From CAMLFJ01 sp035524955 (GTDB lineage Bacteria > Methylomirabilota > Methylomirabilia > Rokubacteriales > CSP1-6), in assembly GCA_035524955.1 (NCBI GenBank), contig DATLFG010000042.1:62001-126000 (forward strand): a DNA stretch of 64,000 bases, read 5' to 3'. Below, one piece after another: positions 53,177-63,541 of the stretch. Each line of letters starts with the position of its first letter. Position 1 is the first letter of the stretch. Made by a program: the position numbers and the translations under genes. Below the pieces are notes generated by a model. That model saw nothing but the letters and a program-made list of their open reading frames with translations. It was not told the DNA's origin and did no database searches.

Positions 53177-54271
53177 ATGCGCGAACGCATCGTCGTCGGC
53201 CTGAGCGGTGGCGTGGACTCCTCCGTCGCGGCCGCGCTCCTCGTCGAGCAGGGCTTCGACGTGATCGGCGTCACGCTTCGGGTCTGGCCGTGGCGCGAGC
53301 CGGAGGAAGCGACGAAGAAGTTCGGGAGCTGTTGCTCGCCCGCGACGGTGGACGACGCGCGCGCGGTGGCGCAGCGCCTCGGGATCCCGCACTACCTGCT
53401 GAACTCGGAGCGCGAGTTCGAGCGGGCGGTGATCGAGCCCTTCGTGCGCGCCTACGCCGCGGGCCGGACACCCGTGCCGTGCGTGGCGTGCAACCGCGAG
53501 GTGAAGTTCGGCTCGCTCGCGCAGCGCGCGCGCGCGTGGGACGCGGCCGCGGTGGCGACGGGCCACTACGCGCGCATCACCCGCGATCCCGCCTCGCAGC
53601 GGTTCCTCCTCTGGCGCGGCCGGGATGCGCGCAAGGACCAGTCCGACTTCCTCTGGCCGCTCACTCAGGCGCAGCTCGCGGCGGCGCGCTTTCCGGTGGG
53701 CGATTTCACCAAGGATGCGGTGCGCGAGAAGGCTCGGACCCTCGGGCTCGTGACCGCGGAGAAACCCGAGAGCCAGGAGATCTGCTTCATCCCGGACGAC
53801 GACTACCGTGGATTCCTGCGCGGGCGCGCGCCGGAAGCGTTCGCGCCCGGGCCGATCCTGGACGGGCAGGGGACGGTCCTGGGCCGCCATCAGGGGCTTG
53901 CCAACTACACGGTCGGCCAGCGTCGGGGGCTGGGCGTGGCCGCTTCCCGCGCCATGTACGTGACCGGGCTCGACCCGACCCGGAACGCGGTGGTCGTGGG
54001 GGGCGCCGCCGACGGGGACATGGCGGCGGTCCGGGCGGAGCAGGTCAACCTCATCAGCGTGCCCGCCCTGACCGGCCCGCTCGCGGTGACGGCCAAGATC
54101 CGCCACACCCACGAGCCGGCGGCGGCGACGATCCAGCCGCTCGAGGATGGCGCAGTGGCGGTCCGGTTCGAGCGGGCCCAGCGGGCCCCGGCGCCGGGCC
54201 AGTCGGTGGTGTTCTACCAGGGCGATCTGGTGGTGGGTGGGGGGGTGATCGAGCGCCCCGAAGCGCCTTGA
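53177..54271 (+). CDS. mnmA: tRNA 2-thiouridylase MnmA
   Basis: The protein has 364 residues. The PP-loop SGGVDSSVAAALLVEQG is at the N-terminus. The two catalytic cysteines are in TPVPCVACNREVKF and ESQEICFIPDDDY; together with KFGSCCSPATVDDA they fit MnmA. It activates U34 of tRNA-Lys, -Glu and -Gln as an adenylate and inserts sulfur. It follows parB by 10 bp and precedes the ATP synthase promoter; the usual neighbours mnmE/mnmG are not here. Confidence 0.95.
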   Translation: MRERIVVGLSGGVDSSVAAALLVEQGFDVIGVTLRVWPWREPEEATKKFGSCCSPATVDDARAVAQRLGIPHYLLNSEREFERAVIEPFVRAYAAGRTPVPCVACNREVKFGSLAQRARAWDAAAVATGHYARITRDPASQRFLLWRGRDARKDQSDFLWPLTQAQLAAARFPVGDFTKDAVREKARTLGLVTAEKPESQEICFIPDDDYRGFLRGRAPEAFAPGPILDGQGTVLGRHQGLANYTVGQRRGLGVAASRAMYVTGLDPTRNAVVVGGAADGDMAAVRAEQVNLISVPALTGPLAVTAKIRHTHEPAAATIQPLEDGAVAVRFERAQRAPAPGQSVVFYQGDLVVGGGVIERPEAP

Positions 54272-54295
54272 CAGTTTTCCCGGCCGCATGATACT
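54268..54295 (+). promoter_or_regulatory. Candidate promoter for the ATP synthase operon
   Basis: TTGACA (54268-54273) matches the -35 consensus exactly, and GATACT (54290-54295) lies 16 bp downstream. The element overlaps the mnmA stop codon and is 51 bp upstream of the atpF start. Confidence 0.55.
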
Positions 54296-54346
54296 CGTGT
54301 ACCGTTTGTTCCTTCTTTCACAAAAGCGCTAGCCGGAGAACTCACC

Positions 54347-54913
54347 ATGATCCGCGTACTCGCCATCGCTGCGCTCCTGGTCGGCATGGTGCCGTCGGCG
54401 GCACGGGCCGCCGAGGGTGGAGGCGGCCTGATCAACCTGGACAAGTCGATCGCGATCCAGGCCATCAACTTCCTCCTCCTGCTGCTCATCCTGGGCAAGC
54501 TGCTCTACCGGCCGCTGCTGGCCAAGATGGAGGAGCGCACCCAGGCGATCCGCAAGTCGCTGGACGAAGCGCAGGCCGCGCGGGCCGAGGCCCAGCGCGA
54601 GCGCGCGGAGCACGCGGCGAAGCTCGAGACCGCGTACGCCGAGGCGCAGGCCATCCGGGCCACCGCGCTCAAGGAAGCGGCCGAGGAGCAGCGGCGGCTC
54701 GTGGAAGGCGCGCGCGCGGAGGCGGGCCGCCTGGTGGAGTCCGCCCGCAACGAGATGGCCCAGGAGGTGACCCGCGCGCGGCAGGAACTGCGCCGGGAAG
54801 TGGTGGACCTCGCCATCACCGCGGCGGAGCGCTTGATCCGCAAGAGCCTGCGCGAGGAGGACCACCGACGCATCGTCCAGGACGCGATCGGGCGCGTGGA
54901 CAAGGTCAACTAG
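54347..54913 (+). CDS. atpF: ATP synthase subunit b
   Basis: The protein has 188 residues. An unusual N-terminal signal-like segment (LAIAALLVGMVPSAARA) precedes the normal membrane anchor (AIQAINFLLLLLILGKLLYR). A long charged coiled coil follows (~60-170) and forms the peripheral stalk. It has only one b-type gene, so the stator would be a homodimer. The operon continues with atpH, A, G, D and C. No atpB or atpE precedes it. Confidence 0.93.
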   Translation: MIRVLAIAALLVGMVPSAARAAEGGGGLINLDKSIAIQAINFLLLLLILGKLLYRPLLAKMEERTQAIRKSLDEAQAARAEAQRERAEHAAKLETAYAEAQAIRATALKEAAEEQRRLVEGARAEAGRLVESARNEMAQEVTRARQELRREVVDLAITAAERLIRKSLREEDHRRIVQDAIGRVDKVN

Positions 54914-54916
54914 CCC

Positions 54917-55462
54917 GTGCGATCCCACGAGCGCACCGCCCGCCGCTACGCCAAGGCCCTCTACGACGTGGCCCGCGAGGCCGGCGCCACCGACGCGGTC
55001 GGGCAGGAGATGGAGCAGGTGGCCGCGGTCTGCGCCGGCGACGCCGGGGCCCACGACGTGCTGACCCGCCCATGGATCAAGCCGGCCGATCGCCGCGGGG
55101 TGGCGGTGGCGATCGCGCAGAAGATCGGCGCGCGCAAGCTCGTGCAGGACTTCGTGGGCCTCGTGGCCGAGCGGGGCCGGGCCGACCATCTGCCCGAGAT
55201 CGTCGGGGCCTACCGGACGCTGGTGGACGCCGAGCTCGGGCGCACTCGCGCCCAGGTGCGGACCGCGGTCGCCCTCACGGACGGGGAGAAGCGGCAGCTC
55301 TCCGGCAAGCTCGAGCACGCGCTCGGCAAGCGCGTCATCCTGGAAGAGCAGGTGGACGCCGCGCTGCTGGGCGGATTCGTCGCGCAGGTCGGCAGCCTCA
55401 TTTTCGACGGCAGTCTCGACGGGCAGCTCGCGCGCATGCGCCAGCGGCTCGCAAGGGGATAG
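54917..55462 (+). CDS. atpH: ATP synthase delta subunit
   Basis: The protein has 181 residues from a GTG at 54917. It has the family N-terminal bundle (RTARRYAKALYDVAREAGAT) and the C-terminal RVILEEQVDAALLGGFVAQV and GSLIFDGSLDGQLARMRQRL. It links F1 alpha subunits to the b stalk. It is 3 bp after atpF. Confidence 0.94.
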   Translation: MRSHERTARRYAKALYDVAREAGATDAVGQEMEQVAAVCAGDAGAHDVLTRPWIKPADRRGVAVAIAQKIGARKLVQDFVGLVAERGRADHLPEIVGAYRTLVDAELGRTRAQVRTAVALTDGEKRQLSGKLEHALGKRVILEEQVDAALLGGFVAQVGSLIFDGSLDGQLARMRQRLARG

Positions 55463-55465
55463 CTC

Positions 55466-56992
<1,527 letters not shown>

Positions 56993-57003
56993 GACGGATC
57001 GCG

Positions 57004-57885
57004 ATGGCCACGCTCCGCGACATTCGCCGGCGGATCCGCTCGGTCGAGTCCACCCAGAAGATCACGCGCGCCATGAAGCTGGTGGCGGCCGCCAAGCTCC
57101 GGCGGGCCCAGGAGCGCATCCTCTCCGCGCGCCCGTACGCGGTGAAGATGGCCGAGCTGCTGTCGAGCCTCGTCCGGCGGGCGGAAGGCGACGCGCATCC
57201 GCTGCTGGTGCGCCGGCCCGCCGCCCGCAAGCGCCTCGTGATCATCACCGCCGACAAGGGGCTGTGCGGGGCCTTCAACTCGAACATCCTGCGCGCCTCG
57301 CTCGCGTTCCTGCGCGAGCAGGGCGAGACGAGCGTCACGCTGGTCGTGGTGGGCAAGAAGGCCCGGGACTTCTACCGGCGCCGGCCGTGGGAGGTCAAGT
57401 CGGAGATGCTGGGCTTCTTCGACCGGCTGGCCTACTCGCACGCGCAGGAGCTGGCGGGCGGCCTGATGGACGAGTACCTGGGCGGGGAGGTGGACGAGGT
57501 CCATCTCATGTACAACGAGTTCCGCTCGGTGGCGGTGCAGCGGGTCAAGCGGGAGCAGCTCCTGCCCATCGAGCCCGGCGCGACCGTCGAGGGGCAGGGG
57601 GGCGCCGCCGCCGGAGACTACATCTACGAGCCGAGCCCGGAGGCCATCCTGGCCGCGCTGCTGCCGCGCCACGTGACCACCCAGGTGTACCGCGCGCTGA
57701 TGGAGTCGGTGGCGGGCGAGTACGGCGCGCGGATGACCGCGATGGAGGCCGCCACCAAGAACGCCAAGGAGATGATCGGCGTGCTGACGATCCAGTACAA
57801 CAAGGCGCGCCAGGAGCGGATCACCAAGGAGCTCCTCGACATCGTCGGCGGCGCCGAGGCCCTCCGACAATCCGTCGAGGCCTAG
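57004..57885 (+). CDS. atpG: ATP synthase gamma subunit
   Basis: The protein has 293 residues. The N-terminal helix LRDIRRRIRSVESTQKITRA and the C-terminal helix AATKNAKEMIGVLTIQYNKA form the rotor coiled coil. The middle part has VIITADKGLCGAFNSNILRA. It rotates inside the alpha3beta3 ring. It is 11 bp after atpA and followed by a 175-bp gap with a strong hairpin. Confidence 0.95.
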   Translation: MATLRDIRRRIRSVESTQKITRAMKLVAAAKLRRAQERILSARPYAVKMAELLSSLVRRAEGDAHPLLVRRPAARKRLVIITADKGLCGAFNSNILRASLAFLREQGETSVTLVVVGKKARDFYRRRPWEVKSEMLGFFDRLAYSHAQELAGGLMDEYLGGEVDEVHLMYNEFRSVAVQRVKREQLLPIEPGATVEGQGGAAAGDYIYEPSPEAILAALLPRHVTTQVYRALMESVAGEYGARMTAMEAATKNAKEMIGVLTIQYNKARQERITKELLDIVGGAEALRQSVEA

Positions 57886-57958
57886 GAGCGCAGCACCGGA
57901 GCAAGCGCGAAGTGCCGGAGCTAGCGCAAAGCAACGCCGGAAACGGAACCGGGGGAGT

Positions 57959-57983
57959 GCGGGGGCCATGTCGAGGCCCCCGC
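57959..57983 (+). promoter_or_regulatory. Strong hairpin in the atpG-atpD leader
   Basis: A perfect 9-bp inverted repeat GCGGGGGCC/GGCCCCCGC (57959-57967 and 57975-57983) with a 7-nt loop lies in the 175-bp gap before atpD. No T tract follows, so it is not a simple terminator; it may be a processing or mRNA-stability element. Just upstream are two near-direct repeats of CCGGAGCNAGCGC. Confidence 0.5.
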
Positions 57984-58060
57984 AGCTGAAGAGCCTGAAG
58001 ACTTAAACGAGTGTCCGCGGCCAACCGAGCCGCGAACGTCAGACAGCCAAGGAGCACGGG

Positions 58061-59482
58061 ATGAACCAGGGCAAGATCGTTCAGGTGATCGGGCCGGTCG
58101 TGGACGTGGAGTTCGAGCCCGGCAAGCTGCCCCCCATCTACAGCGCCCTCGAAGTCCCGGGCGCGGGCAGCACCGATATCTTCGCGTACTCCGCGAAGCT
58201 CGTGCTCGAGGTCGCCCAGCACCTCGGCGAGAGCCAGGTGCGCACGGTGGCCATGGCCGCCACCGACGGCCTGACCCGCGGCATGCCGGTCAACGACACC
58301 GGGATGCCGATCTCGATCCCGGTCGGCAACGGCACGCTCGGGCGCATCATCAACATCACCGGCGAGCCGGTGGACAAGATGGGCCCGATCAAGAGCACGA
58401 AGACCTACCCGATCCACCGGCCCGCGCCCGCGTTCGACCAGCAGTCCACCAAGGTCGAGATGTTCGAGACCGGCATCAAGGTCGTGGACCTGCTCGAGCC
58501 CTATACCCGCGGTGGCAAGACCGGCCTCTTCGGCGGCGCCGGCGTGGGCAAGACCGTGCTCATCCAGGAGCTGATCAACAACATCGCCAAGCAGCACGGC
58601 GGCATCTCGGTGTTCGCCGGGGTGGGGGAGCGCACCCGCGAGGGTAACGACCTCTACCACGAGATGAAGGAGTCGGGCGTCATCGAGAAGACCGCGCTGA
58701 TCTTCGGCCAGATGACGGAGCCGCCCGGCTCGCGCCTGCGGGTCGCGCTGACCGGGGTGACCGCGGCCGAGTACTTCCGCGACGAGGAAGGCCAGGACGT
58801 GCTGCTGTTCATCGACAACATCTTCCGCTTCACCCAGGCGGGCTCCGAGGTCTCCGCGCTGCTCGGCCGCATGCCGTCCGCGGTCGGCTACCAGCCGACC
58901 CTCGGCACCGAGATGGGCGCGCTCCAGGAGCGCATCACCTCGACGAAGAACGGATCGATCACGTCGGTGCAGGCCATCTACGTGCCGGCCGACGATATCA
59001 CCGACCCGGCGCCCGCGACCGCGTTCGCGCATCTCGACGCCACCACCGTGCTCTCGCGGCAGCTCACCGAGCTCGGCATCTATCCCGCGGTGGACCCGCT
59101 CTCGTCCACCTCGCGCATCCTCGACCCGATCATCCTGGGCGCGGAGCACTACGGGACGGCGCGGGCGGTGCAGTCGATCCTGCAGCGCTACAAGGATCTC
59201 CAGGACATCATCGCGATCCTCGGCATGGAGGAGCTCTCCGACGAGGACAAGCTGATCGTGGCCCGCGCCCGCAAGCTGCAGCGCTTCCTCTCCCAGCCCT
59301 TCTTCGTGGCCGAGGTGTTCACCGGCCAGCCCGGCCGGTACGTCAAGCTCGCCGACACCATCAAGGGCTTTCGGGAGGTCGTCGAGGGCAAGCACGACGA
59401 GCTGCCCGAGCAGGCGTTCTACATGGTTGGCGGCATCGAGGAGGCGCAGGAAAAGGCGGCGAAGATGCGCGAGGCCAACTAG
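58061..59482 (+). CDS. atpD: ATP synthase beta subunit
   Basis: The protein has 473 residues. The catalytic P-loop is GGAGVGKTVLIQELINNIA, the catalytic Glu is in GVGERTREGNDLY and the signature SALLGRMPSAVGYQPTLGTE follows. An AAGGAGCACGGG ribosome site lies just upstream of the ATG. It is the catalytic subunit of F1. Its stop overlaps the atpC start by one base. Confidence 0.97.
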   Translation: MNQGKIVQVIGPVVDVEFEPGKLPPIYSALEVPGAGSTDIFAYSAKLVLEVAQHLGESQVRTVAMAATDGLTRGMPVNDTGMPISIPVGNGTLGRIINITGEPVDKMGPIKSTKTYPIHRPAPAFDQQSTKVEMFETGIKVVDLLEPYTRGGKTGLFGGAGVGKTVLIQELINNIAKQHGGISVFAGVGERTREGNDLYHEMKESGVIEKTALIFGQMTEPPGSRLRVALTGVTAAEYFRDEEGQDVLLFIDNIFRFTQAGSEVSALLGRMPSAVGYQPTLGTEMGALQERITSTKNGSITSVQAIYVPADDITDPAPATAFAHLDATTVLSRQLTELGIYPAVDPLSSTSRILDPIILGAEHYGTARAVQSILQRYKDLQDIIAILGMEELSDEDKLIVARARKLQRFLSQPFFVAEVFTGQPGRYVKLADTIKGFREVVEGKHDELPEQAFYMVGGIEEAQEKAAKMREAN

Positions 59483-59895
59483 TGCTGCTGGAGCTCGCCA
59501 CGCCGACCCGCCAGCTCGTCTCCGAGCAGGTGGACGAGGTGGTGGCGCCGGGCACCGAGGGCTATTTCGGGGTGCTGCCCGGCCACGCCGCGTTCCTGGC
59601 CACGCTGGGGAGCGGGGAGGTCGTCTACCGGACCGGCCGGGCGGAGCAGCACATCGCCGTGCACGGGGGTTTCGCCGAGGTCACGCCCGAGCGGGTGATC
59701 ATCCTCGCCGAGACCGCCGAGCGCCCCGAGGAGATTGACCGCGAGCGAGCCGAGCGCGCCCGCCAGCGGGCCGAGCAGCGGATGGGCGGTCGGCCCGTGG
59801 AGGGCGAAAGTGGCGAGATCGACTTCGACGACGCGCTGGCCGCGTACCAGCGCGCGCTGACGCGGCTCCTGGTCGCCTCGATCGGCGGCGCCTAG
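59482..59895 (+). CDS. atpC: ATP synthase epsilon subunit
   Basis: The protein has 137 residues from a GTG at 59482. It has the beta-sandwich start LELATPTRQLVSEQVDEVVA and APGTEGYFGVLPGHAAFLAT, followed by the two-helix C-terminal domain. It couples and inhibits F1. It is the last gene of the operon; 136 bp follow before the signalling cassette. Confidence 0.95.
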   Translation: MLLELATPTRQLVSEQVDEVVAPGTEGYFGVLPGHAAFLATLGSGEVVYRTGRAEQHIAVHGGFAEVTPERVIILAETAERPEEIDRERAERARQRAEQRMGGRPVEGESGEIDFDDALAAYQRALTRLLVASIGGA

Positions 59896-60031
59896 CCCGC
59901 TGCCCTTCCCGCGGGGCAGGGGCGTCCCCGCGCCGCCCAGAGGCGGAGGCACTCCTCGCGCCGCCCGGATTCCAAGCCGCTGATTTCACGCGGCGCCCTC
60001 TGGTGGCACGCCCCTCGCACTCGCCGAGGGC

Positions 60032-60418
60032 ATGATGACCATCCTGATCGCCGATGATGAGCCCGCGATCGTCGACCTGGTCCGGTTCACCCTGGAGGAC
60101 CCGCACGTGCACATCGTGGACGCCGCCGATGGGGCGGCCGCGGTGGAGCTGGCGCGACGCGAGCGGCCGGACGTGGCCTTGCTCGACGTGCAGATGCCGC
60201 GGCTCGACGGGCTCGCGGTCTGCCGCCAGCTCCGCCGGCTGCCCGAGTGCGCGCGCACCCGCATCGTCATGCTCACCGCGGCGGCGCAGGCCGCCGATCG
60301 CCGGCGCGGGCTCGCGGCGGGCGCTGATCACTACCTGACCAAGCCCTTCTCGCCGCTGGCCCTGCTGACGCTGGTCCGCGCGCTCGTACCGGAGGCCTCG
60401 GTATGGCCGGCGAGGTAG
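60032..60418 (+). CDS. Single-domain response regulator (receiver only)
   Basis: The protein has 128 residues consisting only of a CheY-like receiver: the acidic pocket is IADDEPAIV, the phospho-acceptor Asp is in VALLDVQMPRLDG, and the switch residues are MLTAAAQ and LTKPFSP. There is no output domain. It overlaps the next gene (HD-GYP) by 16 bp, and with it recreates the REC-HD-GYP architecture of RpfG in two polypeptides. The histidine kinase at the end of the cassette is its probable phosphodonor. An ATG one codon downstream is an equally good start. Confidence 0.88.
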   Translation: MMTILIADDEPAIVDLVRFTLEDPHVHIVDAADGAAAVELARRERPDVALLDVQMPRLDGLAVCRQLRRLPECARTRIVMLTAAAQAADRRRGLAAGADHYLTKPFSPLALLTLVRALVPEASVWPAR

Positions 60419-61158
60419 GCCTCTCCCAGGCGCTATCGTACGCGCGCGATCTCAAGGCGCTCTACGAGAGCTCGCGGGCGCGAGAGCAGGAGCTCGAGCA
60501 GACCCAGGAGCGGCTGCGCGCGGCGTACCAGCAGTCGCTGCAGTACGCGATCGATCTCCGCAAGACGTATCGGCGCCTGCAGCAGTCGAGCTTCCAGAGC
60601 CTGCTGGGCCTCGCCAACGCGCTCGAGGCCAAGGACGTCTACACGCGCGGGCACTCCGAGCGCGTCGCGGCGCTCGCGCGGCGGATCGCGCTCGCGGCCG
60701 GCGTCACCCCCGGGGCCGCCCACATCATCGCGCAGGCGGGGCTGCTGCACGATCTGGGAAAGATCTCGATCCCGGAGGGCGTGCTGCGCAAGCCCGGCCC
60801 GCTGAGCGAGGAGGAGTGGGGCGTGATGCGCCGGCATCCGCTGGTCGGCGCGCAGATCGTCGCGCCGCTCGAGTTCTTCGCCGAGGGCGCGGTGATCGTG
60901 CGGCACCACCACGAGCGACACGACGGCAGCGGGTACCCCGACGGGCTGCGCGGCGGGCTGATCCCGCTGGGGGCCCGCATCGTGGCGGTCGCCGATGTCT
61001 ACGATGCGCTCACCTCGGATCGGCCATATCGGCCGCGCCTGGCCCGGGCCGACGCGGTGCGCCGCCTCGAATCGGAGGCGGGCCGGACGCTCGATGCGCG
61101 GCTGGCCGCCCTCTGTGTTCACCTCACCGACGATGCGGCTCCTGAGCGCGCCATTTGA
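60403..61158 (+). CDS. HD-GYP-domain phosphodiesterase
   Basis: The protein has 251 residues. The first ~65 residues form a coiled coil (SSRAREQELEQTQERLRAAY). The HD-GYP domain starts at KDVYTRGHSERVAALARRIA and has LLHDLGKISIPEG (HD), then HHHERHDGSGYPDGLRGGLI (the GYP signature) and ADVYDALTSDRPYRP. Such domains hydrolyse cyclic di-GMP to pGpG or GMP using a di- or tri-iron site. It overlaps the receiver gene upstream and the membrane protein downstream, so it is translated together with both. Confidence 0.92.
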   Translation: MAGEVGLSQALSYARDLKALYESSRAREQELEQTQERLRAAYQQSLQYAIDLRKTYRRLQQSSFQSLLGLANALEAKDVYTRGHSERVAALARRIALAAGVTPGAAHIIAQAGLLHDLGKISIPEGVLRKPGPLSEEEWGVMRRHPLVGAQIVAPLEFFAEGAVIVRHHHERHDGSGYPDGLRGGLIPLGARIVAVADVYDALTSDRPYRPRLARADAVRRLESEAGRTLDARLAALCVHLTDDAAPERAI

Positions 61159-61957
61159 GCCGGGCGCGCTGGCGCCCCCGCGCGGGTCGGCCCGGGCCTA
61201 CGGGCAGGTCGCAGGGGCGGGCGCGCTGCTCGCGGCGGCGGGTCTCGTCCTGGAGTGGGCCGGGCCGGCCCCGTTCGCGATCGGCCACGCGCTGGCCAGC
61301 GGGGCGGTTCACGGCGGGCTGCTCGCGCTGGGCTGGCTGCTCGCGACGGACGCGGCCGCGGGCTGGCGCAGGCCCGTCGTCCGGCTCGGCGTCACGCTGG
61401 TCGTCGCCTCGATCTCCTCCCGGCTTCATCCGCTCGGCGCGCTCGCGTTCCTGCTGGCGCCCGGGGTGCTGTTGCGCGAAGCGTCGCGGGAGCCGCGGTT
61501 GCGGGCCGTCGGCCTCTGCGGCGCTCGCCCGGTCCACGCGCTGGTGGGCCTGGCGGTCGGAGCGTTCCTGGGCGCGCATCTGCTCGTCACCGCCTCGCGG
61601 ACGCTCGGCTATCGGCTCCAGGAGGGCGGCTTGGCGGCCTATCTCTCGGCGCTCGCCTACGACGCGGGCGCCAACGTCCTCGGCGCGGAGTGGGTGTTCC
61701 GGGGCGTGGTGTTCTCGGCCCTCTGGCGACGCTGGACCTTCTGGCCCGCCGCGCTGGTGACGACCGCGCTGTCGCTCCTGCGCTACCTGCTCGACCCCGC
61801 CCTCCCGCACGCGGCGGAGGCGCGGGCAGGGGCCGTGTTCTACCTGGGTCTGGTCGGGCTCATCGGCTGCGCGCTGCGCGCCTGGAGCGGCAGCCTCCTG
61901 CCCGGCTACCTGGCGGCCCTGGCGTTCTTCGCCGCCTACCGGATGCTCGCGCCGTGA
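61133..61957 (+). CDS. CPBP-like integral membrane protein
   Basis: The protein has 274 residues from the ATG at 61133 (MRLLSAPFEPGALAPPRGSA), overlapping the HD-GYP gene by 26 bp. There are about seven to eight hydrophobic segments. The segment GAEWVFRGVVFSALWRRWTF resembles CPBP (CAAX protease/bacteriocin-processing) motif 1, normally EExxxR; here one glutamate is alanine, so proteolytic activity is uncertain. The final residues overlap the kinase start (GTGA). Its role in the signalling cassette is unknown; it could cleave or sense a membrane ligand. Confidence 0.65.
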   Translation: MRLLSAPFEPGALAPPRGSARAYGQVAGAGALLAAAGLVLEWAGPAPFAIGHALASGAVHGGLLALGWLLATDAAAGWRRPVVRLGVTLVVASISSRLHPLGALAFLLAPGVLLREASREPRLRAVGLCGARPVHALVGLAVGAFLGAHLLVTASRTLGYRLQEGGLAAYLSALAYDAGANVLGAEWVFRGVVFSALWRRWTFWPAALVTTALSLLRYLLDPALPHAAEARAGAVFYLGLVGLIGCALRAWSGSLLPGYLAALAFFAAYRMLAP

Positions 61958-63480
61958 TCGCGCTACCGGTCGTGCTGCTGGCCGCGCTGGCGCTGGCCAT
62001 GGGCGTCCTGGACCCGGGCCCCGCGTCGGTGCTCCGCCATCTCTACCTGGTGCCGACCCTCTGGGCCGCGCTGGCCCGGGGCGCCATCGGCGGCGGCCTG
62101 GTCGGCGCGCTGGCCGGTCTGCTGCACGCGCCGGTGGTCCTGCCCGCGGTGGAGCGCCTGGGTCTCACGTCCCAGACGCTCGACGGCCTGTTGTCGCTCG
62201 GGCTGCCGATGGTGGCCGGGCTGCTCGTCGGCCGGCTGGTGGACGGTTCCCGCGCGCGCGCGGCGCGGCTGGCCGCGGTGCTCGCGATCCAGCGCCGGCT
62301 GGACGGGCCGGAGCCGCTGGAGGACAAGCTGGTGAGCGTGGCCCGCGAGTTGCGCGCCGCGCTCCGGGCCCGGCGCCTCGCGTTGCTGGTCGGCGCCGAC
62401 GTGCGCACCGCCCTGCTCGCCAGCGTGCCGACGGGGACGCTCGTCGATCCGGACTCGGCGGCGGCCTTCGCCCTCGCCACGGGCCAGCGCGTGAGCGCCG
62501 CGGATCTGGCGGCGGATCCCCGCGTGCGGGCGGCCGAGCCGGACGACCCGACCCCGCTGCGCGCCCTGGCGGTGCCGCTCGTGTCGGGCGCGGGCGTCGT
62601 CGGGGTGATGGCGGTGGAGTGGAGTGGTGACCTGTCGCGCGCGACCCGCGCCGCCGCCGGGGAGCTGGCGCTGCACATGGGCCTGGCGGTGGAGAACGCG
62701 CGGCTCACCCTCCGTCAGCTCCGCTTCGCCGACGAGCTCGCGGAGAAGGTGTCGGCGGCCACCGCGCGGCTCCGCGAGCTGGACCAGGCGAAGACCGAGT
62801 TCCTCTCGGTGGTCTCGCACGAGCTGCGCACGCCGCTGACCGCGCTGCAGGGGTTCAGCGAGCTGCTGCTGCGATCGGCACTGCCCCCCGAGCGCGCCCA
62901 GCGCTGTCTCGTCTACCTCCACACCGAGGCGTGCACGCTGGGCCGCATCGTCGGGGAGCTGCTGGATCTGTCCCGGATCGAGGCCGGACGCCCGCTCGAG
63001 CTGCGACCGGAGCGCGTCGACCTCGCCGAGCTGATCGAGCGCAACATCGAGCTCTTCACGGCCGAGCATCGTGAGCACCGCTTCCGCTGGGCCCCGAGCG
63101 ATCCCGAGGTGGCCCTTCGTGCGGACCCCGACGCGCTGGACCGGATGGTCAAGAACCTGCTCTCCAACGCGGTCAAGTACTCGCCACGGGGCGGACAGGT
63201 CTGCGTCTCGGCGTGTCCGGCCCCGGACGAGCCGGGCATGATCGAGCTGACCGTCGAGGATGACGGCGTCGGCATCCCCGCCGACCAGCTGCCCCGGATC
63301 TTCGACAAGTACGTCCGCATCCCGCACCCGGAGACCGTCGCGGCCCGCGGCCTGGGCCTGGGGCTGAGCCTGGTCAAGGCGCTGGCCGAGGCGCACGGCG
63401 GGCGGATCGAGGTGGACAGCCTGCCCGGAAAAGGGTCCCGATTTCGCCTGCTTCTGCCCGGGTCTGACCGGGACTTTTGA
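61954..63480 (+). CDS. Membrane histidine kinase with GAF-like domain
   Basis: The protein has 508 residues from a GTG at 61954. The N-terminal ~95 residues form membrane helices (ALPVVLLAALALAMGVL and LPMVAGLLVGRLVD). A GAF-like domain spans ~105-245, then a short coiled coil leads to the HisKA phospho-site SVVSHELRTPLTALQGFSEL. The HATPase domain has N box MVKNLLSNAVKYSP, G1 VEDDGVGIPADQL and G2 GLGLGLSLVKALAEAHGG. It autophosphorylates and presumably phosphorylates the receiver encoded first in the cassette. Confidence 0.92.
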   Translation: MIALPVVLLAALALAMGVLDPGPASVLRHLYLVPTLWAALARGAIGGGLVGALAGLLHAPVVLPAVERLGLTSQTLDGLLSLGLPMVAGLLVGRLVDGSRARAARLAAVLAIQRRLDGPEPLEDKLVSVARELRAALRARRLALLVGADVRTALLASVPTGTLVDPDSAAAFALATGQRVSAADLAADPRVRAAEPDDPTPLRALAVPLVSGAGVVGVMAVEWSGDLSRATRAAAGELALHMGLAVENARLTLRQLRFADELAEKVSAATARLRELDQAKTEFLSVVSHELRTPLTALQGFSELLLRSALPPERAQRCLVYLHTEACTLGRIVGELLDLSRIEAGRPLELRPERVDLAELIERNIELFTAEHREHRFRWAPSDPEVALRADPDALDRMVKNLLSNAVKYSPRGGQVCVSACPAPDEPGMIELTVEDDGVGIPADQLPRIFDKYVRIPHPETVAARGLGLGLSLVKALAEAHGGRIEVDSLPGKGSRFRLLLPGSDRDF

Positions 63481-63499
63481 TCTATTTTCCGTATAGTTG

Positions 63500-63529
63500 T
63501 TGACACTTCCGAGCCGGGCCGTGTACCCT
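63500..63529 (+). promoter_or_regulatory. Candidate promoter for the DUF507 genes
   Basis: TTGACA (63500-63505) is a perfect -35 box, with TACCCT (63524-63529) 18 bp downstream as a weak -10. It is 13 bp upstream of the DUF507 start. Confidence 0.45.
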
Positions 63530-63541
63530 GTCTCACCGGGC

